The position numbers were made by a program, and so were the translations under genes. The notes below the pieces were generated by a model that ran no database searches, was not told the origin of the DNA, and saw only the letters and a list, made by a program, of their open reading frames with translations. 64,000 nucleotides of DNA, taken from NCBI GenBank assembly GCA_964446115.1, contig CAYUNE010000043.1, positions 62,001 to 126,000 of the forward strand. Reading direction: 5' to 3'. Positions 1-9,270 of the stretch are shown here, piece after piece. The number at the start of each line of letters is the position of its first letter. Position 1 is the stretch's first letter. The DNA is from CAYUNE01 sp964446115. GTDB taxonomy: Bacteria; Desulfobacterota; Desulfobulbia; Desulfobulbales; Desulfobulbaceae.

Positions 1-1320
1 ATTTTTGGCATTGAGCTTCAGGGCAATGGATGCCTCCTCCTTGGCCTCTTCGAACTCGCCCGCATTGAGGTGCAGGAGAGCGAAAAGGGTATGATACTTC
101 GACGAGGAGGGGACCTTGCGCAAGGCTTCGGATATGGCCTGGCGGGCAAGCTCCACCTCGCCGAGGTTCATGTGGGCCAGGGCCTTGTTGAAATAGACAG
201 CGCCCCAGTGCGGATAGCTGTTTTCCAGGCCGCCGAGGGCGCTTAAGGCCTCCCGGTTCCGGCCCTCGTGGATTAAAAATTTGGCGGCGATCAGCCGACC
301 GCCGCTGTGATCGGGATTTTTTTCCAGCAGCTCATTCATGGCCTGCCGGGCCTGATTGTACTTTTTCTGTTCAAAATAGAAGTCGGCAAGCTGGGCCTTG
401 ACATCCTCGGGCTTCTCCGCTTTGGCCATGGCGGCGGCATAGGCCTCCTCCGCCCTGGTAAATTTGCCGAGATCACGATAAAAATCTGCAAGTATAAGAT
501 GCAGACGGGAGTTGTCCGGAAATATCCGCACAGCCGTATCCAACCGTTTTTCCGCCTGCAGGAGCTTGCCCTGCTTACGATAGAGCGAGGCGAGGAGGAT
601 ATGGGGAAGCGGCGTATCAGTAAACTTGTCGATCATCCTGACTATGAGTTTTTCCGCCCTTTCATCTTGGCCGCCCGCCTGGTAAAACTGCAACAGAATT
701 TGATAATTGGCCATCTTGTCAGGGTTGGCCTTGATGGCCTGCCGGAAGGCCTTTTCAGCCTCTTCCATCTTTTTTTCAGTGAGGTAGAGTCGCCCCTGAA
801 TGGAATGGAGCCGGTCCAGGCCGGGAGCCAGGGTCAGGGCCTTGGAAATGGCCTCTTCCGCTCCTTGGAGATTTCCTTCGAGCAACTCGATGTTTGCAAG
901 CAGCGCCAGCCCTTCCACATGATTGGGATCCACGGCGAGAATGTCCTCCACCTGGTGCCTGGCCCCTGCTTTGTCCCTGCTGATGAGGAGAAACTCCGCT
1001 GTCTTGATCTTGGCATCCAGGTTGGAGGGATCAAGATCGGCAACCTTCTGCAGCTCGCTGAAACCCTTTTTTCCCTCTCCCCGTTTAAGATAAAGCAGGC
1101 CCAGCTGATACCTGGCATCGGCGAATTTCGAATCAAGCTGGATGGCGTTTTTCAATTCGATAATCGCCGCGTCAAGATTTTCCGCCTTCAGATACTCCAT
1201 GGCCTTGTGAAAATAATCCTGCTTTTCAATCTCAGGATTTGAGGAGCAACCGGTGATGATCAGGAGCAGGAGGAGAGAAAACGGGAGAAACGATTCCGGA
1301 AAGGGACGAAATCGGAACAT
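1..1320 (-). CDS. TPR-repeat lipoprotein of exosortase/PEP-CTERM type (PrsT-like), partial
   Basis: Reading the minus strand from the ATG at 1320 gives a protein of 440 codons that runs off the left edge with no stop. It starts with a basic N-terminus, a hydrophobic stretch and a lipobox-like LIITGCSS, so an outer-membrane or periplasmic lipoprotein is expected. The rest is back-to-back TPR helices (for example AMEYLKAENLDAAIIELKNA and the following ADARYQLGLLYLKRGE). In XrtA/PEP-CTERM loci a very long TPR lipoprotein (PrsT) is a standard member, and the neighbours on the right are export and exosortase genes, so PrsT is the best family guess. It is divergent from the polysaccharide export gene. 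The family name is inferred because only the N-terminal half is visible. Confidence 0.75.
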   Translation of the reverse strand, partial: MFRFRPFPESFLPFSLLLLLIITGCSSNPEIEKQDYFHKAMEYLKAENLDAAIIELKNAIQLDSKFADARYQLGLLYLKRGEGKKGFSELQKVADLDPSNLDAKIKTAEFLLISRDKAGARHQVEDILAVDPNHVEGLALLANIELLEGNLQGAEEAISKALTLAPGLDRLHSIQGRLYLTEKKMEEAEKAFRQAIKANPDKMANYQILLQFYQAGGQDERAEKLIVRMIDKFTDTPLPHILLASLYRKQGKLLQAEKRLDTAVRIFPDNSRLHLILADFYRDLGKFTRAEEAYAAAMAKAEKPEDVKAQLADFYFEQKKYNQARQAMNELLEKNPDHSGGRLIAAKFLIHEGRNREALSALGGLENSYPHWGAVYFNKALAHMNLGEVELARQAISEALRKVPSSSKYHTLFALLHLNAGEFEEAKEEASIALKLNAKN

Positions 1321-1424
1321 ACAGCAACCTCGTTTGGTAAGGACGGCATAAGGGCAGCACCGACCGGATGACGGTGGGGCCGGGCCTGCCGGATGAAATA
1401 TCGGAAAATGGGCTGAATGTCTGG

Positions 1425-1433
1425 ATTATAGCA
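1425..1433 (-). promoter_or_regulatory. Candidate extended -10 promoter for the TPR lipoprotein gene
   Basis: On the minus strand the bases read TGCTATAAT, a perfect -10 hexamer with the TGN extension. It lies about 100 bases upstream of the TPR lipoprotein ATG. No good -35 hexamer is present, as is usual for extended -10 promoters. Confidence 0.4.
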
Positions 1434-1477
1434 CGGATTTAGGATACTATAGGTTCGGATTTTATTCATCGTAAATA

Positions 1478-1507
1478 TTGCGGGGTTTATTTACCCTATG
1501 ATACAAT
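1478..1507 (+). promoter_or_regulatory. Candidate sigma-70 promoter for the polysaccharide export operon
   Basis: TTGCGG, an 18-base spacer and TACAAT lie 65 bases upstream of the export protein ATG in the divergent intergenic region. The match is moderate and there is no experimental support. Confidence 0.35.
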
Positions 1508-1571
1508 AATACTATTTGAAACTCAAAAATTCGCCCGAGGGGTGCAACCCAACAGGATCAAGAGGAAAAGG

Positions 1572-2336
1572 ATGAAAAAGTATCTCATTATACCGGCGCT
1601 GTTCCTGATCGTGACGCTGTTTTCTCATCTGGCACAGGCCGCCCAATCCACGGCGGACGGTGTTGTCGATTCAGTGGAAAAAGAGCGACTGCGACGGGAA
1701 ATGGTGGGCGAGCAGGTCCTGCCCGGCGAGGAGGAGGAGTATGTCATCGGTCATGGCGACATCCTCAGTATCAGTATTTACGGCGAAGGCGACATGGCCG
1801 CCTCCGCGGCATTGAACAGCCGGCGGTCCCCTGCCGTGGGGGGCGAAGGGCAGGCGGCGGGAGGCGGCGGCGATGTGATCCGCCGTCCCGGCAACGGGGT
1901 GGAAGTGCGGATGGATGGCCGGATCTCGCTGCTCCACATCGGCGATGTCCGTGCCGCCGGAATGACCCTTTTACAGCTGGCCGACTACCTGAAAGAACTC
2001 TACTCCTCAATATATGAAAATCCGACGGTCACCACGGTTCTGGTACAGTGCAACAGTCGGCGATATACAGTGATGGGACAGGTGGTCACCCCGGGAATAT
2101 TCCACCTGGATTTTCCCATTACCCTGGTGCAGGCCATAGCACGCAGCGGCGGCTTTACCGAATGGGCGAAAAAATCGGACATCACCGTTGTGCGCCAGGG
2201 GAACTATCTCACCGGCGCGGCCGGAAAGAAGGAGAAAAAAACCACCATGAAATTCGATTATACCGCCTTTCTCAAAGGCGACAACCTTGAAGACAATATC
2301 TACATCAAAGCCGGTGATATCATCATCGTCAATTAA
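1572..2336 (+). CDS. Polysaccharide biosynthesis/export periplasmic protein (Wza/EpsE-like)
   Basis: A 254-residue exported protein. The ATG at 1572 is preferred over the upstream one at 1542 because a purine-rich AGGAAAAGG sits just before it and the product then begins with a clean signal peptide (MKKYLIIPALFLIVTLFSHL..AQAA). The Poly_export domain starts at VIGHGDILSISIYGEGD. An alanine/glycine-rich insert follows, then the second half (VRMDGRISLLHIGDV) and an SLBB-like part (YTVMGQVVTPGIFHLDFPITLVQAIARSGG). Proteins of this family form the outer-membrane or periplasmic channel for exopolysaccharide. Only 14 bases separate it from the barrel gene downstream, so the two are probably co-transcribed. 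The insert is not typical of the domain. Confidence 0.85.
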   Translation: MKKYLIIPALFLIVTLFSHLAQAAQSTADGVVDSVEKERLRREMVGEQVLPGEEEEYVIGHGDILSISIYGEGDMAASAALNSRRSPAVGGEGQAAGGGGDVIRRPGNGVEVRMDGRISLLHIGDVRAAGMTLLQLADYLKELYSSIYENPTVTTVLVQCNSRRYTVMGQVVTPGIFHLDFPITLVQAIARSGGFTEWAKKSDITVVRQGNYLTGAAGKKEKKTTMKFDYTAFLKGDNLEDNIYIKAGDIIIVN

Positions 2337-2350
2337 GCCAGGAGAATGCA

Positions 2351-3805
2351 ATGAAAACAAACGGAAGATTCATCTACGGCATCGTGGCGGGCTCCCTTCT
2401 TTTTCCGATCCTGCATCCCGGCACCGGCCTGTGCAGAGACAATATCGTCATCGGCAGATTATCGGTCACGACCAACTACAGCGAACGATCCTACGATGCT
2501 CTTCCGGCTGGAGAGGATGATACCCCCGATCGCGACGAGAACCGTGGAGATCGCCGGGATATCACGGTCACACCGGGCATCACCTTAATATCCACCGGTC
2601 CCACCGATCAGGTTGAGCTCACCTACGAGCCGGGCCTGGTGTACGATGACCTGGATTCCGAAACCGATGTGGACCATACCTTCACCCTGCTGGCTACCAA
2701 GGATCTCTCCCCCAAATGGCAGGTGACCCTGGAAGAACAGTATATCATGTCCGACGATCCCCTGAGACGGCGCGAGGAGATCTCTTCGGCTGTGGAGGAA
2801 GAGAGATCCGCATCCAGGGAAATCCGGCCTGTGGACGAGGGCGGCCTGACGGAGAGTCAGGGGCGCAGAAGGTACTGGACCAACGATATCGCCATTGGCA
2901 CGGAGTACCGTTATGCCGAGGGCTCCTCCTTCGGTATCGGCTATGCCTACGATGTCCTGAGAAATGAAGACGAAAACGCCGGCTATGCCGAGCATGACCG
3001 GCACGACTACTTCTTCAGGCTGGAGCATCGGTTCAGCGGTCAGTGGCGGGCGGAACTAGAACCCCATTATATCGTCGGAACCGTTGATAATCCGGTGATC
3101 GAAGGCGAGTCAACACCGGCATCGGACGACCTTACCCAGGTTGAACTTGCCGCTGAGGTGGACTATCAACCGCAAACCCAGGATAGCTATATCGCCCGCT
3201 ACCGGTATCTGCAGGCCGATTACGACAATCCCGATGAAGAAGACAGCAAGATCCATGCCCTCCGTCTGGGGTGGGAACATAACTTTGACGAACACTATCA
3301 TCTGACTCTTTCCGGTGGTCCCTCCCTGATCAAACTGGAAGACCGCTCCTGGGAAAGCGACTACAATATCTATGCGGAACTCATGCGAGACTTCAGCCGG
3401 GGACATGGCGAGGCATCGCTTTATGCCGAAAAAGGCTACGATCTGGACAGTTTCAGCGGAACGGATGCGGGCCTCACCGATTTCTGGCGCATCGGCACCA
3501 TTGTGAATTATCAATGGACCGAGGCATTTTCCACCGAGTTTACCGCCTCATACCGCGACAACAGACGCCTGGAAGAGCCGACCAGCGGCACTCTGGCCTC
3601 TCCCACCGTGGTTGACGATGATTTTGACTATCATGAAAAATTTACCGAATTCGGTATCAGCCTCTCCTACGAATTCATGCGCTATTACACCCTGAGCCTG
3701 GGCTATCGCTTTCTGCAGAGTGACTCCGACCTGGTGGGAGAAGATTACGACGATCACCGAATATTCCTTGAACTGAGCTTTACCAGAAACCTGTTCCGTT
3801 TCTAG
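2351..3805 (+). CDS. Outer-membrane beta-barrel protein of exosortase/EPS loci
   Basis: 484 residues with an N-terminal signal peptide (cleavage expected near GLCRDN). The rest is an alternating pattern of aromatic and polar residues in short strands separated by Asp/Glu-rich turns (YRYAEGSSFGIGYAYDVL, FTASYRDNRRLEE, YTLSLGYRFLQSDSD). It ends in NLFRF, the terminal Phe that serves as a BAM-complex signal. XrtA/PEP-CTERM loci carry a system-associated outer-membrane barrel (TIGR03016-like) next to the export genes, which fits here. It may be the outer-membrane pore for the polysaccharide. The barrel call is firm; the exact family is inferred from context. Confidence 0.75.
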   Translation: MKTNGRFIYGIVAGSLLFPILHPGTGLCRDNIVIGRLSVTTNYSERSYDALPAGEDDTPDRDENRGDRRDITVTPGITLISTGPTDQVELTYEPGLVYDDLDSETDVDHTFTLLATKDLSPKWQVTLEEQYIMSDDPLRRREEISSAVEEERSASREIRPVDEGGLTESQGRRRYWTNDIAIGTEYRYAEGSSFGIGYAYDVLRNEDENAGYAEHDRHDYFFRLEHRFSGQWRAELEPHYIVGTVDNPVIEGESTPASDDLTQVELAAEVDYQPQTQDSYIARYRYLQADYDNPDEEDSKIHALRLGWEHNFDEHYHLTLSGGPSLIKLEDRSWESDYNIYAELMRDFSRGHGEASLYAEKGYDLDSFSGTDAGLTDFWRIGTIVNYQWTEAFSTEFTASYRDNRRLEEPTSGTLASPTVVDDDFDYHEKFTEFGISLSYEFMRYYTLSLGYRFLQSDSDLVGEDYDDHRIFLELSFTRNLFRF

Positions 3806-3853
3806 ACTCCGACACCGCACCAACCTGACCTCCCTGCAGGGAACAAGGCCGCA

Positions 3854-3869
3854 TGGCACGTGCTTTGAT
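3854..3869 (+). promoter_or_regulatory. Sigma-54-like -24/-12 element upstream of asnB-like gene
   Basis: TGGCACG-TGCT-TTGAT lies 70 bases before the amidotransferase start. The -24 half is a perfect TGGCACG. The -12 half has GA in place of the nearly invariant GC, so the site is imperfect. It is of interest because sigma-54 activators (PrsR) are known for PEP-CTERM loci and rpoN lies 10 kb away. Confidence 0.3.
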
Positions 3870-3938
3870 TCTCCTTGCAGGATTCCGTGTTGCAGCGGAA
3901 ACGCTCCATGATCAACCAAGCAACCGATCGCAAAATAA

Positions 3939-5918
3939 ATGTGTGGAATTGCAGGGTTTTTCAATATAAAAGCCCAAAACGCCAACAACCTGTCCACCCT
4001 GGAAAGAATGATCCACTCCCTGGAACACCGGGGACCTGACGGCTATGGTTTTTTCCAGGACGACAAAATCGGCCTTGCCCATGCCCGGCTCAGTATCATC
4101 GATCTTGAAGGCGGCTGGCAGCCCATAGCCAACGAAGACAAGACGATCTGGATCATTTTCAACGGTGAAATATTCAACTATCCGGAACTTCGGACCTGGC
4201 TGCTTGATCGGGGGCACCGCTTCCGCAGCGAATCGGATACCGAGGTAATCATCCATCTCTACGAGGAAAAGGGTGAAAAATGCGTTGAGGATCTGAACGG
4301 GCAATTCGCCTTTGCGATCTACGATTCCACCGCCCAGTCGTTGTTTCTGGCTCGTGACCGTCTCGGTATCCGTCCCCTGTTCTATACCCTTCACCGGGGC
4401 TGTTTTTTCTTCGCCTCCGAAATCAAGGCCCTTTTTTCCGGTGACAACACCATTGTCCGGCACATTGATCCCCAGGTTCTGCACGAGATCTTTTCCTGCT
4501 GGTCACCCGTCGGCAACGATACGCTCTTTACCGGCGTCCAGCAGCTGGGTCCGGGACACTGGCTCCGTATCGACCGTAACGGCAGGATAGCCCAAAAACA
4601 GTATTGGGACATCCCCTTCCAGCAGGATCATTCATTTGGGGTTGGAGAGGAAGAGCTGGCCGACCAACTCCGGGAGCTGCTCGTCGATGCGGTCCGGCTC
4701 AGATTACGGGCCGATGTACCGGTGGGCGCTTATCTGAGCGGCGGCCTTGATTCCTCGGCCATCACCTCGCTGATTCATCATTACACCAACAATCCCCTCA
4801 AAACCTTTTCCGTCACCTTTGCCGATCACGTCTATGACGAGCGGGACCAGCAAAACGAGATGGTGCGCTATCTGACCACCGATCACCATGCCGTCGACTG
4901 CAGCTACCGGACAATTTCAGATGTTTTCCAGGATGTCATCTGGCATACTGAAACCGCGATTCTGCGCACGGCTCCGGCGCCTCTCTACCTGCTCTCCGGC
5001 CTGGTGAGAAAGCACAGCTACAAGGTCGTTCTCACCGGTGAAGGCTCAGACGAGATCCTTGGGGGATACGATATTTTCAAGGAGGCGAAAATCCGCGCCT
5101 TTATCGCAAAACAGCCCGACTCCTCCTGTCGTCCGCTACTGCTTAAAAAACTCTATCCCTATCTGGCCCTGTCCCCGACCCGTTCGGCGGAATTTGCCAA
5201 ACAGTTCTTCGCCACCGATATGTCTCCGGCCGATGAACTCTTTTTTGGCCACATTCCCCGCTGGAAAACCACCTCAGCCCTCAAGCAATTCTACAGTAGC
5301 GAGGTGAAAGAATCCATCGGCAACTCCCGGGATGGAGTCATGGACAAACTCACCGGCCTTTACGGCGATCAGCTTCAGGGGCTGGATTACTTCTCACGCA
5401 CCCAGTACCTGGAGGCCAGGCTGCTGCTGGGCAACTACCTGCTCTCCTCCCAGGGTGACAGAATGGGCATGGCCCATTCCGTCGAAGGACGTTACCCCTT
5501 TCTCGATCACCGGGTTGTGGAATTTGCCGCCAGACTGCCCCTTAAGGCCCGCATGAAGGGACTCAACGAAAAATATCTCCTGAAAAAGGCGATGCAGGAT
5601 ATCCTGCCGCCGGTCATCGGCAGCCGGAAAAAGCAACCCTATATGGCTCCTGATATCCTCAGCTTTTTCGGTGACCGGACACCGGATTATGTCGATTACT
5701 ACCTCTCCGAGGAAAATATTCGCAAAGTTGGTTTGTTTAACCCCAAGGCTGTGGTAAAGTTGGTTAATAAATGCAGGAAAAAGGCGCGCCAGGGATTCAG
5801 GGAAAACATGGCCTTGGTGGGTATACTCTCAACCCAGATCCTGCATCACCGTTTCATTGCGGATTTCAGGGTTGAATTACCTGATCGGCTCCCGAACACC
5901 AAGGTTGTCGTCACCTAA
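3939..5918 (+). CDS. Asparagine synthase-type amidotransferase (exosortase-associated)
   Basis: A 659-residue class II glutamine amidotransferase. It begins MCGIAGFF, so Cys2 becomes the N-terminal nucleophile after Met removal. The N-terminal glutaminase domain has the usual HRGPDGYG and LAHARLSIID segments. The synthetase half has the PP-loop SGGLDSSA near residue 266 and the later LTGEGSDEILGGY. Free asparagine synthetase makes Asn from Asp, Gln and ATP. Homologues inside XrtA loci (TIGR03108-like) are thought to amidate an EPS or sugar acid substrate. Its place between the barrel and the ACP/ligase pair supports that role, but the substrate cannot be read from sequence. No strong ribosome-binding site is visible before the ATG. 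Confidence 0.85.
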   Translation: MCGIAGFFNIKAQNANNLSTLERMIHSLEHRGPDGYGFFQDDKIGLAHARLSIIDLEGGWQPIANEDKTIWIIFNGEIFNYPELRTWLLDRGHRFRSESDTEVIIHLYEEKGEKCVEDLNGQFAFAIYDSTAQSLFLARDRLGIRPLFYTLHRGCFFFASEIKALFSGDNTIVRHIDPQVLHEIFSCWSPVGNDTLFTGVQQLGPGHWLRIDRNGRIAQKQYWDIPFQQDHSFGVGEEELADQLRELLVDAVRLRLRADVPVGAYLSGGLDSSAITSLIHHYTNNPLKTFSVTFADHVYDERDQQNEMVRYLTTDHHAVDCSYRTISDVFQDVIWHTETAILRTAPAPLYLLSGLVRKHSYKVVLTGEGSDEILGGYDIFKEAKIRAFIAKQPDSSCRPLLLKKLYPYLALSPTRSAEFAKQFFATDMSPADELFFGHIPRWKTTSALKQFYSSEVKESIGNSRDGVMDKLTGLYGDQLQGLDYFSRTQYLEARLLLGNYLLSSQGDRMGMAHSVEGRYPFLDHRVVEFAARLPLKARMKGLNEKYLLKKAMQDILPPVIGSRKKQPYMAPDILSFFGDRTPDYVDYYLSEENIRKVGLFNPKAVVKLVNKCRKKARQGFRENMALVGILSTQILHHRFIADFRVELPDRLPNTKVVVT

Positions 5919-6287
5919 GCGGCCGGTCGATTCGGCCGGTTATCGGAAAAATTTCACCGTTACTTCCTGGCATCGCCCCCGTCGTTCTTTCGTGGAATCT
6001 GCCCCTGCCCGGAAAACTCCATTCATGCGAACTTCACGCCGGCGGATAAAATGAAATGCTTTTCATAAACCTTTCACCCCTCCTCGTCGATAGGAATAAT
6101 CAGATGAGAAATATCCCGGGGAAAATTTCATTTTTTCAAACCGACTTCAAATTAATAGGTTTCTGTCTCCAACAGGGAATTTCATTCGGTATCAAAAAAT
6201 TGGAAAAAAAAGGCGGGGTGCCGCCTTGGGAGATCGAATAGAAATACCTCCATGGAGAGACACAAGGCAAGAGATTAAGAGGGAACT
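5919..6287. other. 370-base gap between amidotransferase and ACP genes
   Basis: No convincing gene. A 61-codon frame at 6056-6241 lacks a ribosome-binding site and family features. The last 10 bases carry the ACP ribosome-binding site (GAGGGAACT before ATG). The only structure of note is the A-tract/hairpin at 6204-6227, listed separately. The region is A+T richer than its flanks, as expected for a regulatory gap. Confidence 0.5.
6204..6227 (-). terminator. Hairpin with T-tract on the minus strand
   Basis: AAGGCGG-GGTG-CCGCCTT forms a 7-bp stem. On the minus strand it is followed by a run of T, as in a Rho-independent terminator. No minus-strand gene is seen upstream of it, so it would only stop antisense transcription, or it may be chance. 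Confidence 0.3.
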
Positions 6288-6545
6288 ATGTCTGAATTAC
6301 AAAACACCATCCGTAGCTTTATTTTTGAAAACTTCCTGTTTGATGCCGAAGATGATGCCCTGGAAAACGACACCTCCTTTCTTGAGAAGGGCATCATCGA
6401 CTCCACCGGTGTCCTTGAGCTGGTCGAATGGATAGAGGAAACTTTCGAGATTACCATCGAGGACGACGAACTCATCCCTGAAAATCTCGACAGCATCGAT
6501 CTCATCGCCGAGTTCGTCGGCAGGAAACAGCACGAATTAGCCTGA
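6288..6545 (+). CDS. Acyl carrier protein
   Basis: An 85-residue acidic protein with the ACP fold pattern. The 4'-phosphopantetheine attachment motif is GIIDSTGVLELV, with the acceptor Ser at residue 39. A second helix pair (ITIEDDELIPENLDSIDLIAEF) follows. It carries acyl or aminoacyl groups as thioesters. It is followed 17 bases later by an AMP-forming ligase, so the pair probably activates and carries an acyl group for modification of the exopolysaccharide. This is not the fatty-acid AcpP: it is off-context and the DST in place of DSL is typical of dedicated carriers. The ribosome-binding site GAGGGAA is good. Confidence 0.85.
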   Translation: MSELQNTIRSFIFENFLFDAEDDALENDTSFLEKGIIDSTGVLELVEWIEETFEITIEDDELIPENLDSIDLIAEFVGRKQHELA

Positions 6546-6562
6546 AATTTAAATAATTCGAC

Positions 6563-8095
6563 GTGTTATTACAAGACTACCTCATCAACTCCAGTCAACG
6601 CCATCCCCATAAAGATGCTCTCTTTTTCGGGGGAAGAAGTGTCGACTACCACACCCTGGCAGGCGCTGCGCACTCCATTGCCCAGTGGATATTGCAGTTC
6701 AAACCGACGGCCGGCTTCCGGGTAGGCATTCTCACGGATGATCCCCTGGAATACAGTGCCGGGTACTTCGGCATCCTGATGGCCGGTGGAGTCGTGGTGG
6801 GGCTGAACACCCAGACTTCGGATCGCAGCCTGCTCTACACGCTGGACGACAGTGGGGCTAATTTCTTAATTGCCGGAAAAAAATTTCTCCCTTACATCAA
6901 GCGGATCGCCCCCTCCCTGCAAGCCGTTAAGGCGGTTGCCGTCACCGACGGAGCCGCACCGGCAAGGCAGGGAAAAATTCTCTGGGAAAACCTGACAACC
7001 CTTCTTGGAGAGCCGCCCAGCGGGGAGACAATACCCCCCTACCGCTCCTGTTGCGATCTCGCCCAGATCATCTATACTTCGGGAACCACCGGTAAACCCA
7101 AGGGGGTCATGCTCAGGCATGCCAACCTCATCGCCAACACCGAGTCGATTCTCCAATATCTGCACATTACCGCCAGTGACAGAATCATGGCGGTCTTGCC
7201 TTTCTTTTACTCCTACGGCAACAGTATCCTGTTGACCCATGTGGCCGCCGGGGCATCCCTGGTCGTCAATCAGAACTTCATCTATCCCAATGTTATTCTC
7301 GATCAGATGGTGGAGTACGAGGTAACCGGTTTCTCAGGGGTTCCGTCCACCTTTGCCATTTTGCTCAACAGATCGGCCATCGACAACTACTCCTTCCCGA
7401 AACTGCGATACCTGACCCAGGCAGGCGCCGCCATGTCTCCTGCACTGGCCAGGCGACTTGGAAAGGTCTTTCCCGGGGCAGAAATATTTATCATGTATGG
7501 CCAGACAGAGGCCTCGGCACGACTGGCATATCTCTCTCCCGGTGACCTGGGAACGAAACCGGGATCCATCGGCAAGGCCATACCCGGAGTGGAGCTGCTG
7601 CTGCTTGATAAGGAGGGAAAAAAGGTGGCACCCGGAGAGATCGGCGAAATCGTTGCCCGGGGCGACAACATTATGTCGGGGTATTGGAACCGCGAAGAGG
7701 AAACCCGCAAAGTTTTGCGACCCGAGGGGCTCTGGACCGGGGACCTGGCCCGGAAGGACGAAGATGGCTATTTGTACATTGTCAGCCGTAAGAGCGACAT
7801 CATCAAAAGCGGTTCCCACCGGATCGGCCCCAAGGAGATCGAGGATGTCCTCATGGAACATCCGGCCATCCACGAAGCAGCGGTGGTCGGCGATGCCGAT
7901 GAGCTCCTGGGGGAAACCATCCGTGGCTGTATTGTCCTGCAGGACGGCGTGGAGATAAACACCAGAGAGATCATCAAACATTGTCGTAAGCGGCTGCCGG
8001 CCTATAAGGTCCCCCATAGAATCGAGATCATGGATAATTTGCCCAAAACCGCAACCGGCAAGATCCGGAAAGCCGATCTACGGTTACCCAACTAA
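6563..8095 (+). CDS. AMP-forming acyl-CoA/acyl-ACP ligase
   Basis: 510 residues of the ANL adenylate-forming superfamily, starting with GTG at 6563. The P-loop IIYTSGTTGKPKG is at about residues 170-182, the A5 motif YGQTEAS near 312, the A7/A8 segment WTGDLARKDEDGYLYIVSRKSD, and the C-terminal PKTATGKIRK, whose Lys acts in adenylation. It activates a carboxylic acid as acyl-AMP and passes it to CoA or, given the ACP gene 17 bases upstream, to that carrier. An exosortase-associated acyl-CoA ligase (TIGR03098) is a known member of XrtA loci. The substrate is unknown. Confidence 0.88.
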   Translation: MLLQDYLINSSQRHPHKDALFFGGRSVDYHTLAGAAHSIAQWILQFKPTAGFRVGILTDDPLEYSAGYFGILMAGGVVVGLNTQTSDRSLLYTLDDSGANFLIAGKKFLPYIKRIAPSLQAVKAVAVTDGAAPARQGKILWENLTTLLGEPPSGETIPPYRSCCDLAQIIYTSGTTGKPKGVMLRHANLIANTESILQYLHITASDRIMAVLPFFYSYGNSILLTHVAAGASLVVNQNFIYPNVILDQMVEYEVTGFSGVPSTFAILLNRSAIDNYSFPKLRYLTQAGAAMSPALARRLGKVFPGAEIFIMYGQTEASARLAYLSPGDLGTKPGSIGKAIPGVELLLLDKEGKKVAPGEIGEIVARGDNIMSGYWNREEETRKVLRPEGLWTGDLARKDEDGYLYIVSRKSDIIKSGSHRIGPKEIEDVLMEHPAIHEAAVVGDADELLGETIRGCIVLQDGVEINTREIIKHCRKRLPAYKVPHRIEIMDNLPKTATGKIRKADLRLPN

Positions 8096-8195
8096 CTTCT
8101 GGAAGGTAGCCGGAAACCATCGAACATCGGTTGGTTTCTTCCCAGGATGGCGCTAACTGATATACCGGTTGACTTCAAAATAGTGCGAGGAAATT

Positions 8196-9191
8196 ATGAT
8201 TCGCTGCACACGCTGTATTCTTCCTGAAACATTTCCAGGCATCACCTTTGACGAGGAGGGTGTTTGCAACCACTGCCGCCGATACCGCGGGAAAAAGACG
8301 AGCGAGGCAAAACAGAAAAAATATGAGGAGAAATTTCTCCAGCTCATCGAAAAACACCGTAACAGCGCGACCTATGACGTCCTCATGGCATACAGTGGCG
8401 GCAAGGACAGCACCTATACGCTTGATATTTTCGTAAACCGCTACAACCTGCGGGTCCTGGCCCTGGTCTTTGACAACTCGTTTATCTCGCCCCGGGCATC
8501 CGTCAATATACGGAACGTCTGCTCGGCCCTGGGGGTTGATCTCTTGACCATCCGCCCAGATCCCAAGATGTTACGGAAAATCTTCCGGGCGGCGGCGGAA
8601 AGGGAGCTCTATTCGACTAAAACCCTGGAGCGGGCCAGTACAGTGTGCACTTCCTGTATCGGTCTGGTGAAGGGAATAATGCTGCGCACCGCCATTGAAA
8701 AAGAAATACCTTTTATCGGCTTTGGCTGGTCTCCGGGACAGGCACCGATTCAATCCTCGGTCATGCGCACCAATGCCCAGCTCATGAAAAGCACCCAGCG
8801 GGCGATTTACGAGCCCCTGCATGCCATTGCCGGCGATGCCGTCAACCCCTATTTTGTTACCGAAGCCCAGTTTGCCCATCCGGAAAAATTCCCATGGAAT
8901 GTTCATCCCCTGGCCTTCCTGCCCTATGACGAGGAAGAACTGGTCAGAAGAAACCGGGAGTTCGGCTGGGAAAAACCCGATGATACAGATCCCAACTCAT
9001 CGAACTGCATTCTCAATGCCTTTGCCAATCACGTCCATCGGCAGCGATACGATTTCCATCCATATGTCTGGGAAATCGCCAACATGGTTCGTGAAAAGGT
9101 TATGACCAGAGAGGAGGGCCTGGCAAAAATCGAACCCGAGGAAGACGTGGAGATGGTGGAATACTCCAGAAAAGAACTGGAAATCGCCTAA
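8196..9191 (+). CDS. PP-loop amidotransferase, N-acetyl sugar amidotransferase (WbuX-like)
   Basis: 331 residues. The N-terminus has a CxxC pair (residues 4 and 7) and a second pair in GVCNHC (24 and 27), which look like a zinc knuckle. The ATP-pyrophosphatase loop YSGGKDST is at about 66-73. A further VCTSC follows. This layout is that of the WbuX/PseA family, which adenylates and amidates sugars of surface polysaccharides using ammonia from a partner glutaminase. The asparagine-synthase-like protein upstream could be that partner, though this is inference. A 100-base gap precedes the gene. Confidence 0.75.
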   Translation: MIRCTRCILPETFPGITFDEEGVCNHCRRYRGKKTSEAKQKKYEEKFLQLIEKHRNSATYDVLMAYSGGKDSTYTLDIFVNRYNLRVLALVFDNSFISPRASVNIRNVCSALGVDLLTIRPDPKMLRKIFRAAAERELYSTKTLERASTVCTSCIGLVKGIMLRTAIEKEIPFIGFGWSPGQAPIQSSVMRTNAQLMKSTQRAIYEPLHAIAGDAVNPYFVTEAQFAHPEKFPWNVHPLAFLPYDEEELVRRNREFGWEKPDDTDPNSSNCILNAFANHVHRQRYDFHPYVWEIANMVREKVMTREEGLAKIEPEEDVEMVEYSRKELEIA

Positions 9192-9270
9192 ACGGCGAGC
9201 CGGACTTCCATCTCCGGATCTGAGACCGCGGCTGAGCGGTTATTTTCGCCCAGCCGCATGACCTCGGTAT

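Noticed and set aside
307..1242. 311-codon plus-strand frame
   Set aside because: It is antisense to the TPR lipoprotein, which has a lipobox and clear TPR repeats on the minus strand; the plus-strand product shows no family features.
6056..6241. 61-codon frame between the amidotransferase and ACP genes
   Set aside because: No ribosome-binding site, no family, A/T-rich spacer composition.
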